From contig CAKSFP010000028.1 of NCBI GenBank assembly GCA_934454585.1, positions 1 to 34,553 of the forward strand: a stretch of DNA of 34,553 bases, read 5' to 3'. How positions within the stretch are numbered: position 1 is the first letter of the stretch; the number at the start of each line of letters is the position of its first letter. A program made the position numbers and the translations under genes. This DNA is from an uncultured Clostridia bacterium. GTDB taxonomy: Bacteria > Bacillota > Clostridia > UMGS1810. Positions 13,238-20,835 of the stretch are shown piece after piece. The notes under the pieces were generated by a model. It did not search any database, was not told the DNA's origin, and saw only the letters and a list, made by a program, of their open reading frames with translations.

Positions 13238-13339
13238 GAGTTTTCGCGAATTTTTTTGATTTATCCAATTTATACCGAATTGTACGAAAGAAATGTATAT
13301 TTCCGTGCGGTGAGAAACAAAATATTCCGGGGTGATAAC

Positions 13340-14047
13340 ATGATATATGCAAAAGCCGTTTTAACAAGCATAGGTTCAATAATAGTTCTGTTTGTGCTTG
13401 CAAAAATAATCGGCAACAAGCAGATAAGTCAGATAAATATGTTTGACTACATCAATTCCATAACCATAGGTTCGATAGCGGCGGAAATGGCGATATCGAA
13501 CGACGAGGATTTCATGGTGCCGCTGATAGCCATGGTAATCTATGCACTCGCCGCGGCGCTGATAACCGTGATGACGAACAAATCACTGAAGTTGCGCCGA
13601 TTTTTCACAGGATGCTCCGTGGTGCTGATTGACGACAACAAGATATATATGAAGAATCTGAAACGCGCGCGGATAGACTTAAACGAGCTGCTGACGCAGT
13701 GCCGTCTGAGCGGATATTTCGATATATCGGAAATACACAGCGCTTATATGGAAGCAAACGGGATGATATCCGTGCTGCCGAAGGAAAAATCGCGCGCGGC
13801 AACGCCGAAGGACCTCAACCTGCATCCGGATCAGACCAAAGCGGCGGTAATAGTGATAACCGACGGGCAAATACTCGAGCGCAACCTGAACCACTGCAAT
13901 GCGGACAGAAGTTGGCTTTTGTCGCAAATCAAGGCGCAGGGTGCGCAGTCCGAGGCGGATGTCGCACTTGCGTCGCTGGACGCGAACGGCAATCTGACAG
14001 TGTTCCTGAAAAACGACGAAAGTCCGGATAACGACAGGTTTGAATAG
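13340..14047 (+). CDS. DUF421 (YetF-like) membrane protein
   Basis: A 235-residue protein of the DUF421/YetF family, whose biochemical function is not established. Three hydrophobic segments lie at about 5-22, 40-57 and 60-80 (AKAVLTSIGSIIVLFVLAKI, MFDYINSITIGSIAAEMAI, VPLIAMVIYALAAALITVM). They are followed by the cytoplasmic family domain containing KNLKRARIDLNELLTQCRLSG and the acid-containing EANGMISVLPK strand. ATG 13340 follows GGGGTG by 5 nt. An upstream in-frame start at 13016 would overlap the rpoB start and is not credible. It is divergent from rpoB and ends 2 bp before the convergent gene at 14050-15066. I see no terminator between them. Confidence 0.85.
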   Translation: MIYAKAVLTSIGSIIVLFVLAKIIGNKQISQINMFDYINSITIGSIAAEMAISNDEDFMVPLIAMVIYALAAALITVMTNKSLKLRRFFTGCSVVLIDDNKIYMKNLKRARIDLNELLTQCRLSGYFDISEIHSAYMEANGMISVLPKEKSRAATPKDLNLHPDQTKAAVIVITDGQILERNLNHCNADRSWLLSQIKAQGAQSEADVALASLDANGNLTVFLKNDESPDNDRFE

Positions 14048-14049
14048 AT

Positions 14050-15066
14050 TTATGATATCCTTCCGCCGGAATCAATGCAGACGATCTCTCTGTCCGTCGC
14101 GGCATTGAAAAACTTTCGGCAAGTCTGCGAAAGTCCGTCCAAATTCTCGCGGCACTGCGGATCAAACCCGGCGGCAAGGATATCGTCCGCCGTTACATAT
14201 TGCGCATTATCCGCCTTGGAAAGTGCACCGTTTTTTACAAGCAGATCCACTTCATTCCCCATTGCAAGCACAACCGCGTTCGCCAGGGCGCGCACCGTAC
14301 TCCCATGCGATGCAAAACCGAAAAATTCCGTCTCCGAGACAAGTCTGCAAGCGGCATTGTGGCGTATTGACCAAATATCGTCGCCCTTTACCTCTTTCGG
14401 CTCACGAATGAACTTTTTGTATCTCCTCGGGGTGATTCTCAGCGGTATTTCAAGACCTCTGCTTAGTCTGCGCAGTGTCGCGAACTGCACGGCAAAGTCG
14501 TTTTTCAGCATATGTCTGCCGCGCAGCGATGACATAAAGAAATCCGCATCGGCAAATACTCTGCCGCAGGACTGATAAAAAATCCTGTCGTCAATACAGC
14601 CGCTGTTCATTGCAAGGCAGTTGAGCAAATCGCAGACAACCGATGCAAGGAGCGGCGTGAGATATCTTTCTTCACCGAAAGCGGAAGTTATATTGATGTA
14701 GTTTTTGGTTTTGCCGAAAACTGCCCGTTTGTCGGGAACGGGAAAAACCTCTTTTACATTCTTCTCGAATTTAAGCAGCGGATTTCCGTCGGCATCGAGT
14801 CCGAAACTGAGCAGAGCCGGAAAATACAGTTCTTTGTCAAACCTTATCGCCGTGCGCCCGGTCTCTTTTAGTGTGAGATAGCTGACGGGCGGGGCGGACG
14901 GATCGGATTCCGCCACGCGCAGACATGATTTCAACATGGTGCACCTCCACACCGGAGTGTCGGGCATGATGTCCGATATGTCAGCACACGGATATACCTC
15001 TATCCCCAGTGTCTCCTGAAGATTTGACTTTCTGTCACCTGTGTAGATATATCCGCAGCTTTCCAT
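14050..15066 (-). CDS. Hypothetical protein, last gene of the spoIIM operon
   Basis: I do not recognise this 338-residue protein. It has no signal peptide or convincing membrane segment and looks soluble and cytoplasmic. Visible features are scattered cysteines (C4, several near 40-50 and 145-170), a basic patch in the middle (LRITPRRYKKFIREPKEVKGDD) and a C-terminal part rich in Ala, Asn and Asp. ATG 15066 follows AAAGGAA by about 10 nt. It begins 22 nt after the adenine deaminase stop on the same strand, so it is probably translated from the spoIIM-xerD-ade transcript. Codon use resembles its neighbours, so I see no sign of recent transfer. Confidence 0.8.
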   Translation of the reverse strand: MESCGYIYTGDRKSNLQETLGIEVYPCADISDIMPDTPVWRCTMLKSCLRVAESDPSAPPVSYLTLKETGRTAIRFDKELYFPALLSFGLDADGNPLLKFEKNVKEVFPVPDKRAVFGKTKNYINITSAFGEERYLTPLLASVVCDLLNCLAMNSGCIDDRIFYQSCGRVFADADFFMSSLRGRHMLKNDFAVQFATLRRLSRGLEIPLRITPRRYKKFIREPKEVKGDDIWSIRHNAACRLVSETEFFGFASHGSTVRALANAVVLAMGNEVDLLVKNGALSKADNAQYVTADDILAAGFDPQCRENLDGLSQTCRKFFNAATDREIVCIDSGGRIS

Positions 15067-15088
15067 GATGAATCGGTTCCTTTCAAAA

Positions 15089-16822
15089 CTAAATATACTG
15101 TTGGCTTATCACATCTATAACACCTCTGGTCGTAAGGCGCAGAGACGGAATGACGGGAAGTGACATAAATGACAGAGTCATAAAAGGATCCGTTCCGTCG
15201 GCAACTCCCATTGAATATGCCATGTTTTTGGTCCTCTCCAGTGTTTCGTTTATATGTTCGAGCGAATCGTCGCTCATGAGTCCGGCTATCTCGAGCACAA
15301 CCCCGCTGATCACCTCACCGCCCTCGGCAACAACTATACCGCCGCGGTTCTCCACCACGCGGTTTGCGGCAAACGCCATGTCCGCCTCGTTTGTGCCGAC
15401 AACGATTATATTGTGAGAATCGTGCGATATCGATGTGGCAATCGCTCCTCGTTTTAAGCCATAGCCTTGCAGATAGCCGATGCCGATGTGGTGAGTGCCC
15501 CTGTGACGCTCTATCACCGCCATTTTGAGAATGTCCGCATCGATATCTATCGCATCAGCGTAACCGTTGTCCGTGGTGACAATCTCGTTTGGCACAATGC
15601 CGATAACTCCGCGGCGTCTGCTGTCACAGAAATCACCGGCACTCAGGCACTGCACATTGAATGTGTTGTGCGCATGGCTGTCTACATATTCATCTATCAC
15701 AGGCGGCTCCACGGTCACAACCGTCTTGCCGTCATATACTTTCACGCCTTTTTTGAACACCGTCTCGACTCTGAAATTGTCAAAATCGTCAATGACAACG
15801 ATATCCGCCAGATATCCCGGTGCAAGCGCGCCGCGGTTGTTCAGGTGGAAATATCTCGCCGGATTGTGGCAAGCCGCTTTTATGGCGACAATGGGGTCAA
15901 CTCCCTTTTGTATCGCCCTTTTGGTGATGTAATCTATATGCCCGTTTTCCAACAGGTCTATCGGATGTTTGTCATCCGTGCAGAACATACATCTGTCATA
16001 ATATGACTCCTTGAGCAAGTCGACAAGTGCGTCAAGGTTCTTTGCCGCAGTGCCCTCGCGAATCATGATGTACTGGCCGTTACGCAGCTTTGCCATGGCG
16101 TCCCCGGCGTCCATGCACTCATGGTCGGAATACACCCCGGCGGCTATGTATGCTGCGAGTTCCTTACCCCGCAATCCCGGAGCATGACCGTCTATTCGCA
16201 TATGGTGAGCCTGTGCCGCAACGATTTTTGACACAACATCGCTGTCTCCGCCTATCACGCCGACAAAATTCATCATCTCGGCAAGTCCAAGCACTCTGCC
16301 GTGCTCATAGAACGAATCTATGGCGCGGTAATCAAGATTTGCGCCGCTCTCGTCCATAGGAGTCGCCGGCACACAACTCGGCAGCATAAACATGACATCA
16401 ACCGGAAGCCCCTCGGTCGCCTGCAACATGTAGTCTATGCCATCAGTGCCCATGACATTGGTTATCTCGTGGGGATCGGTTATGACAGCCGTGGTGCCGT
16501 GGGGTATGACCGCCTTGGCAAACTCGCGCGGCACGACGAGCGACGATTCAAGATGAATGTGTGCATCGATAAATCCCGGGCAGACGATTTTTCCGCTCGC
16601 GTCGTATTCCTCCGTACCGTCATAGCTGCCCATGCCGACAATCTGCCCTTTGGCAACGGCTATGTCACCACGGCAGAGTTCATTTGAAAAAACATTGACA
16701 TATGTCGCGTTTTTAAGAACAAGGTCAGCTTTTCTGCGCCCTGTGGCAACATCTACGAGATATTGTTTTTTTATCAGCTTTCGCTGAATTCTTCCTGCAT
16801 ATGTTTCATTTGGATGCGGCAT
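15089..16822 (-). CDS. ade: Adenine deaminase
   Basis: Converts adenine to hypoxanthine and ammonia in purine salvage. The 577-residue length fits the bacterial Ade/AdeC family of the amidohydrolase superfamily. The metal-binding motif is PGFIDAHIHLESS (H88 and H90). Other family marks are TDPHEI, CTDDKHPIDLLENGHID and SHDSHNIIVVG, with a composite beta-sandwich built from both ends (ADLVLKNATYVNVF and the C-terminal domain). ATG 16822 follows AAGGAGG by 5 nt; an extension of 20 codons upstream would overlap the recombinase gene. It lies 28 nt after xerD and 22 nt before the unknown gene, so it appears to be the third gene of an operon. Confidence 0.95.
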   Translation of the reverse strand: MPHPNETYAGRIQRKLIKKQYLVDVATGRRKADLVLKNATYVNVFSNELCRGDIAVAKGQIVGMGSYDGTEEYDASGKIVCPGFIDAHIHLESSLVVPREFAKAVIPHGTTAVITDPHEITNVMGTDGIDYMLQATEGLPVDVMFMLPSCVPATPMDESGANLDYRAIDSFYEHGRVLGLAEMMNFVGVIGGDSDVVSKIVAAQAHHMRIDGHAPGLRGKELAAYIAAGVYSDHECMDAGDAMAKLRNGQYIMIREGTAAKNLDALVDLLKESYYDRCMFCTDDKHPIDLLENGHIDYITKRAIQKGVDPIVAIKAACHNPARYFHLNNRGALAPGYLADIVVIDDFDNFRVETVFKKGVKVYDGKTVVTVEPPVIDEYVDSHAHNTFNVQCLSAGDFCDSRRRGVIGIVPNEIVTTDNGYADAIDIDADILKMAVIERHRGTHHIGIGYLQGYGLKRGAIATSISHDSHNIIVVGTNEADMAFAANRVVENRGGIVVAEGGEVISGVVLEIAGLMSDDSLEHINETLERTKNMAYSMGVADGTDPFMTLSFMSLPVIPSLRLTTRGVIDVISQQYI

Positions 16823-16850
16823 GGCAACCTCCTTCTTGAGTGAATAAACA

Positions 16851-17738
16851 TTAAGCTCTCGGATGTGCTTTGTTGTACACATCCCTTATCCGATTATGCA
16901 CAAGCTTTGTATAAATCTGAGTTGACGAGATATCCTTGTGTCCCATCATCTCCTGCACGGATATAAGATCCGCACCGTTCTCTATCAGATGCGCCGCAAA
17001 CGAATGTCTCAGAGTATGCGGCGTAATGTCCTTGTCTATGCCGGCGGCACGGGTGTATTCTTTAATCAGTTTCCAAAAGCCCTGTCTGGTGAGTCTGGCA
17101 CCGTTGCAGTTCACAAACAGCGCATTTTCATCATCGTGCGCCATGATATCCCTAACATCGTCCAGATAATGCGACAGCGCCGCCACGGCGACATGACCGA
17201 GCGGAATTATCCGCGCCTTGCCGTGCCCGACGCATTTTATGTAGCCGAGACTCACATCCACATCGTCACGATTGAGCGCCGTAAGCTCCGACACCTTTAT
17301 GCCCGTGGCATAAATCATCTCGAGCATTGCCTTGTCGCGTACACTCTTTGGTGTGGGCGGATTTACCCGATCCGGCTGCGACAGCAGCAGTCCGACTTCC
17401 TCGGTAGACATAATCTGCGGCAGTTTCTTCTCCTGATGCGGTGTTTCAAGGTTGTCCGCCGGGTTTGCCGAAAGATAATTCTTCAGTATGAGATAGTTAT
17501 AGAAGGACCTGACCGACGCAAGCGAGCGCGACACCGTGGACGCAGCACTGCCCGATTTTTGCATACTGAGCATATATGTAATAACATTTGTCTTGGTAAT
17601 GCGGAGCACATCAAGAGAGTGCGCCGCAGCATAATCACAGAATCTGCGCACATCACGCGTATATGAGGCAAGCGTATTTGACGAAACCTTCCTGTCGTCG
17701 CGGAGATAATCCGCAAAATCACACATAAGTGTGTTCAT
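16851..17738 (-). CDS. xerD: XerD-like tyrosine recombinase with Lys at the first catalytic Arg
   Basis: A 295-residue site-specific tyrosine recombinase of the XerC/XerD/CodV size class, expected to act in chromosome dimer resolution. Residues 1-90 form the SAM-like core-binding domain (FADYLRDDRKVSSNTLASYTRDVRRF reads across 8-33). Catalytic residues visible in the C-terminal half are H241 and R244 (HTLRHSF), H267 (MGHKD) and the nucleophile Y276 (IYTKL). At the position of the first catalytic arginine, normally in TG-x-RVSEL, the sequence is ATGIKVSEL, giving K148 (codon AAG). ATG 17738 follows AAAGGAC by about 9 nt. Its place just after spoIIM recalls the spoIIM-xerD neighbourhood of Bacillus, which favours a housekeeping Xer protein over a mobile integrase. 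Confidence 0.88.
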   Translation of the reverse strand: MNTLMCDFADYLRDDRKVSSNTLASYTRDVRRFCDYAAAHSLDVLRITKTNVITYMLSMQKSGSAASTVSRSLASVRSFYNYLILKNYLSANPADNLETPHQEKKLPQIMSTEEVGLLLSQPDRVNPPTPKSVRDKAMLEMIYATGIKVSELTALNRDDVDVSLGYIKCVGHGKARIIPLGHVAVAALSHYLDDVRDIMAHDDENALFVNCNGARLTRQGFWKLIKEYTRAAGIDKDITPHTLRHSFAAHLIENGADLISVQEMMGHKDISSTQIYTKLVHNRIRDVYNKAHPRA

Positions 17739-17757
17739 GTAATATCAGTCCTTTTCA

Positions 17758-18360
17758 TTAGTTCATGATGCCGATAAGAAACGGCGTAACCCATGCCTCG
17801 GCGGCGCTTGAAATGCACAGCAAAAAATACATCAGCAGCAAAACAAACGCAAACGCAAGAAAATCCCGTCTCTCGTTCTTTCCGTCTCCGTTTACGGGTT
17901 GAATCTTTCTTTTCGCCGAGTTAATCTCCGTGACAAAAATGAGAACATACATCGGCATTGCAAGCAAGCAGGACACAAGAGCAGACGAGAGTGCAAGGGC
18001 TATTCCGCCCGTACCGAAATTGTCGGCAACAAAGCTGATGGCAAAACCCATCCTGTACCCGTTGAGTCCAAAGGCAAATATAAACAACGGCAGCAAAAAT
18101 ATGCTTACCGAGCAAATCAAAGCAACGGCGACAAAGCACAGATGTGCCAGAGCGGACGCCGCAAAGATGTCTGAATGACTGAGATTTGACGCTGTCTCCG
18201 CAGCGAGATAAGGCACTATGTATGCGCGCAATTCGTCTGCCTTTTGTGCGTCGAGCCGACAGGCAAACACAGAGCCCATTATCAGCCCGGCAAAATACAC
18301 CGCGGCAGCCGCAGCAAAAGCCGTTTTGTTTTTAATTACAAATTCTTTTGCAATATTCAC
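17758..18360 (-). CDS. spoIIM: Stage II sporulation protein M
   Basis: A 200-residue integral membrane protein of the SpoIIM family. In Bacillus SpoIIM works with SpoIID and SpoIIP in septal peptidoglycan thinning and engulfment in the mother cell. About five hydrophobic segments are visible, including AFAAAAAVYFAGLIMGSVFA near residues 15-34, a long one with FVAVALICSVSIFLLPLFIF, and the C-terminal FLAFAFVLLLMYFLL. The family-typical N-G-Y-R-M-G-F stretch is present. I chose the GTG at 18360, which follows GGAGGG by 7 nt, over the TTG at 18378 that overlaps this site. It ends 19 nt before xerD and is the first gene of the operon. Confidence 0.88.
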   Translation of the reverse strand: MNIAKEFVIKNKTAFAAAAAVYFAGLIMGSVFACRLDAQKADELRAYIVPYLAAETASNLSHSDIFAASALAHLCFVAVALICSVSIFLLPLFIFAFGLNGYRMGFAISFVADNFGTGGIALALSSALVSCLLAMPMYVLIFVTEINSAKRKIQPVNGDGKNERRDFLAFAFVLLLMYFLLCISSAAEAWVTPFLIGIMN

Positions 18361-18479
18361 GAAACATCCCTCCGTCAAAAATATATGACGGAAATGTCAA
18401 AAATAAAACAGTCGCAAAAAAGAATTATGTTACCCGGCGAATTTTAGCCGAAAAAACGCCAAAATGCGGTGCAGATTGA

Positions 18480-18508
18480 ATTATACCACAATAAATCACA
18501 AAATGCAA
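18480..18508 (-). promoter_or_regulatory. Promoter of the spoIIM-xerD-ade operon
   Basis: On the minus strand TTGCAT (complement of 18503-18508), a 17-nt spacer ending in TGG, and TATAAT (complement of 18480-18485), giving an extended -10. This looks like a vegetative sigma-A promoter rather than a sporulation sigma-E type. Confidence 0.6.
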
Positions 18509-18713
18509 CGGTCAATTTTTGCGTTTTTATGTTAATCTGAACACAAACACAAGACAAAAATTAAAAATTCTACAAAATGTTGATTCGGCAATAAAATTGA
18601 ATCACAATATGTTGATAAAAAAATTTTTTGAAAAATTTTTGAGATCTTAATAAAAAAAGAGCGCATAATGAAAAACGAACGAGATCCAAAGCTGTGTACA
18701 AATTGACAAACAG

Positions 18714-18745
18714 GCGGTAGGGGACGCCCCTTTTCTCTGCCCGAT
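18714..18745 (+). repeat. GTAGGG-palindrome repeat, copy 5
   Basis: GCGGTAGGGGACGCCCC is followed by TTTTCTCTGCCCG. The start matches the family; the palindrome is short (GGGG-AC-GCCCC). It may be a degenerate or hybrid copy sharing its end (CTCTGCCCG) with copy 6. Confidence 0.55.
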
Positions 18746-18776
18746 TTTGGGCAATTCCGCGATTCCGCCAATCGGC

Positions 18777-18803
18777 CGTAGGGGCAGGGCTCTGCTCTGC
18801 CCG
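18777..18803 (+). repeat. GTAGGG-palindrome repeat, copy 6
   Basis: CCGTAGG followed by GGGCAGGGCTCTGCTCTGCCC, an imperfect 21-nt palindrome. It shares the GTAGGG head with the copies at 222-585 while the palindrome differs. Confidence 0.65.
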
Positions 18804-18841
18804 TGTTTTGTCATTTCCGCAACAAGCGGGCGGAGCACAAA

Positions 18842-19426
18842 TCAACACTGCGAATCAAGATAATCCGACAGCTTTTTGAGTGCATTGTACCGATGGCTGA
18901 CCTTATCTTTCAGCGCGCTGTCAAGCTCGCCGAAAGTCTTGTCAAACTCCGGTTTGTAAAACATGGGGTCGTATCCGAAGCCGTTCGTACCCCTGCACTC
19001 GTCAATGATATAGCCTTCGCAGGTGCCCTCGAACACATTTTCGCATCCGTTCGGCTCGATGAACGCCATGGCACACACATAGCGCGCAGTGCGTTTTTCA
19101 AAAGGCACTCCCTCAAGCGATTTGAGCATTTTTTCGTTGCACTGCTCCGGGGTGCCGTTCTCCCCGGCAAAGCGCGCAGAGTAAATCCCCGGGGCGCCGC
19201 CGAGGGCGTCCACCTCTATGCCGGAATCGTCCGCTATGACCGCCATGTCCGTCAGTTCACGCAGAGCGCGCGCTTTTATCAGAGCATTTGCGGCAAAACT
19301 GTCGCCGTCCTCCACGGGTTCGACATGAAGACCCGCCTCCGACTGGCTCATGACATTGTGTCCGGACAAAATGGCCTTTATCTCCTTAACTTTGCCGATA
19401 TTGTTGGTTGCGATGACTATATCCAT
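18842..19426 (-). CDS. rdgB: XTP/dITP diphosphatase (RdgB/HAM1 family)
   Basis: Hydrolyses non-canonical purine triphosphates (XTP, dITP/ITP) to the monophosphate and pyrophosphate, keeping deaminated purines out of DNA and RNA. The 194-residue length is normal. Family motifs are the N-terminal IATNNIGKVKEI (nucleotide triphosphate binding), ADDSGIEVDALGGAPGIYSAR, GFGYDPMF and KVSHRYNAL near the C-terminus. The ATG is 6 nt after the galK stop. Its ribosome binding site AAAGGAG lies inside the galK end, so translation is probably coupled. Having it third in a galactose operon is unusual company, but the reading frame and spacing are sound. Confidence 0.95.
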   Translation of the reverse strand: MDIVIATNNIGKVKEIKAILSGHNVMSQSEAGLHVEPVEDGDSFAANALIKARALRELTDMAVIADDSGIEVDALGGAPGIYSARFAGENGTPEQCNEKMLKSLEGVPFEKRTARYVCAMAFIEPNGCENVFEGTCEGYIIDECRGTNGFGYDPMFYKPEFDKTFGELDSALKDKVSHRYNALKKLSDYLDSQC

Positions 19427-19432
19427 GTTATC

Positions 19433-20623
19433 TTAAAACTCCTTTATCTCTCTGCCGCCGTCGCCGACATCCGAAACATAGAACTCGGGTTTGAGCCCTG
19501 TTTTTGCCTCATATGCCGCGCCGACCTCGGCGATGAATTTTTCAACGGAATCTGCCTCGACGATGCTCACCGTGCAGCCGCCGAAACCTGCGCCCGTCAT
19601 ACGCGAGCCGAGCACGCCGTCTATCTTGCGAGCCTCGTCAACCATGGTATCAAGCTCGAATCCCGTCACCTCGTAATCGTCTCTGAGCGAATCGTGAGAT
19701 CCGTTCATCAGCGAACCGAAAAGCTCTATGTCGCCCTTCTCCAGGGCATCTATCGAGCGCAAAACTCTGTCATCCTCGGTGATGACATGCTTTATCCTGC
19801 GTCTGACAACATCATTGTCGATAAAGTGCTTATATTTATCAAATTCCTCAACGCTTATCTCACCGAGGCAATTTTTCTCCGGCATGGCTTTTTTGAGAAT
19901 CTCAAATCCGGCGTCACACTCGCTGCGTCTCTCGTTATATTTTGATGCGCCGAGGGCGTGTTTCACCTTGGTGTTGGAGATAACTATCTTGCGGTTGCCG
20001 AGCTCAAGCGGAATCAGTTTATAGTTAAGATCGTCGCACTTGAGGAAAATAGCATGATCCCTCTTGCCCATTGCGGAGGCGAACTGATCCATTATGCCGC
20101 AGTTTACGCCGCAGTATTCATGCTCCGCAGTCTGACCGATGAGTGCCATCTCTATCATATCGACAGAGGCGCCGATGCCGTTTTTCTCGTTTGACAATGT
20201 GGCGATGCACAGCGCCGTGGACACCTCCGTTGCCGCAGAAGACGAGAGTCCGCCGCCGTGGGGAACGGTGTCGTCATACATCATATCCATACCGCCCACA
20301 AAATAGCCGCGTTTTTGCATCTCATATGCCACGCCGAGCTGATAGTTGCCCCAATCAAGGTTTTTATACGAATCGAGTTTTTCCGTGTCCGCCTCGACAA
20401 TCACATCGAGATCCGTCGCCTTAAGACGGATGGTCTTGTCATCTCTCGGGCGCATGACGATGGTGGTTTTCATGGTGAGCGCCGCCGGGAACACAAAACC
20501 GCCGTTATAGTCGGTATGTTCGCCGATGAGATTTACTCTTCCGGGTGACTGAAACACCCTGATGCCGTCGGCACTGCCGCCGAAAATATCAATGAATTGT
20601 TTTATTATAGCCTTAATTTCCAT
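19433..20623 (-). CDS. galK: Galactokinase
   Basis: Phosphorylates alpha-D-galactose to galactose 1-phosphate with ATP, the entry step of the Leloir pathway. The 396-residue protein has the galactokinase signature GRVNLIGEHTDYNGG at 28-42. It also has the GHMP ATP-binding loop GGGLSSSAA and the third GHMP motif GSRMTGAGFGGCTVSIV. ATG 20623 follows AAAGGAA by 7 nt; a longer in-frame reading reaches into the hairpin repeat upstream and lacks similarity. It is second in the operon, 212 nt after galT and 6 nt before rdgB. No galE or galM is in this window. Confidence 0.96.
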   Translation of the reverse strand: MEIKAIIKQFIDIFGGSADGIRVFQSPGRVNLIGEHTDYNGGFVFPAALTMKTTIVMRPRDDKTIRLKATDLDVIVEADTEKLDSYKNLDWGNYQLGVAYEMQKRGYFVGGMDMMYDDTVPHGGGLSSSAATEVSTALCIATLSNEKNGIGASVDMIEMALIGQTAEHEYCGVNCGIMDQFASAMGKRDHAIFLKCDDLNYKLIPLELGNRKIVISNTKVKHALGASKYNERRSECDAGFEILKKAMPEKNCLGEISVEEFDKYKHFIDNDVVRRRIKHVITEDDRVLRSIDALEKGDIELFGSLMNGSHDSLRDDYEVTGFELDTMVDEARKIDGVLGSRMTGAGFGGCTVSIVEADSVEKFIAEVGAAYEAKTGLKPEFYVSDVGDGGREIKEF

Positions 20624-20835
20624 TCTATTATTCCTTTCAAGGAGAGTATATTTATGTACCGCCTCGCGCTTATTGTTAAATTGCAAGCCGTCTCGCAGGT
20701 GTGTATTATATTTTGTGAAAACCACGCACTTCTGCTATCGGTTTTCAAAATATAATACACATATGCTCGGCTATGAGTTAAATTTTTGTTTGGACGCTGC
20801 GGTACAAAACTTCATCAACATATATTTTACCACAT
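20624..20835. other. galT-galK spacer with repeat flanks
   Basis: Besides the hairpin at 20701-20760 it holds two copies of a flank motif, ACCGCCTCGCG (20658-20668) and GCCGTCTCGCAG (20687-20698). Both resemble the left flanks of the elements at 27978 and 29899. GTACCGC (20656) and GCGGTAC (near 20810) form a wider inverted repeat around the whole. Confidence 0.5.
20701..20760 (+). repeat. Large palindromic element P1 (divergent member)
   Basis: The arm GTGTATTATATTTTG plus (after a 2-nt bulge) AAAACC at 20701-20723 pairs with 20740-20760, giving 21 bp with a 16-nt loop. The left flank CCGTCTCGC matches the flank of the P-family elements further right, but the loop core differs. It lies in the galT-galK mRNA and could stabilise galT mRNA or reduce galK translation; that is inference. 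Confidence 0.65.

Larger units (their letters stand above)
18509..18841. other. Non-coding gap between rdgB and the spoIIM promoter
   Basis: No credible gene. It holds an A/T block with a short self-complementary run (AAAAAAATTTTTTG near 18620), then two GTAGGGG-palindrome repeats close to the rdgB stop. I see no strong terminator for the gal operon; only a T-run follows GCGCTC on the minus strand near 18650-18662. Confidence 0.6.

Noticed and set aside
16851..17738. Integrase of a mobile element
   Set aside because: Size, position after spoIIM and lack of att sites, tRNA or phage genes point to a housekeeping Xer protein.
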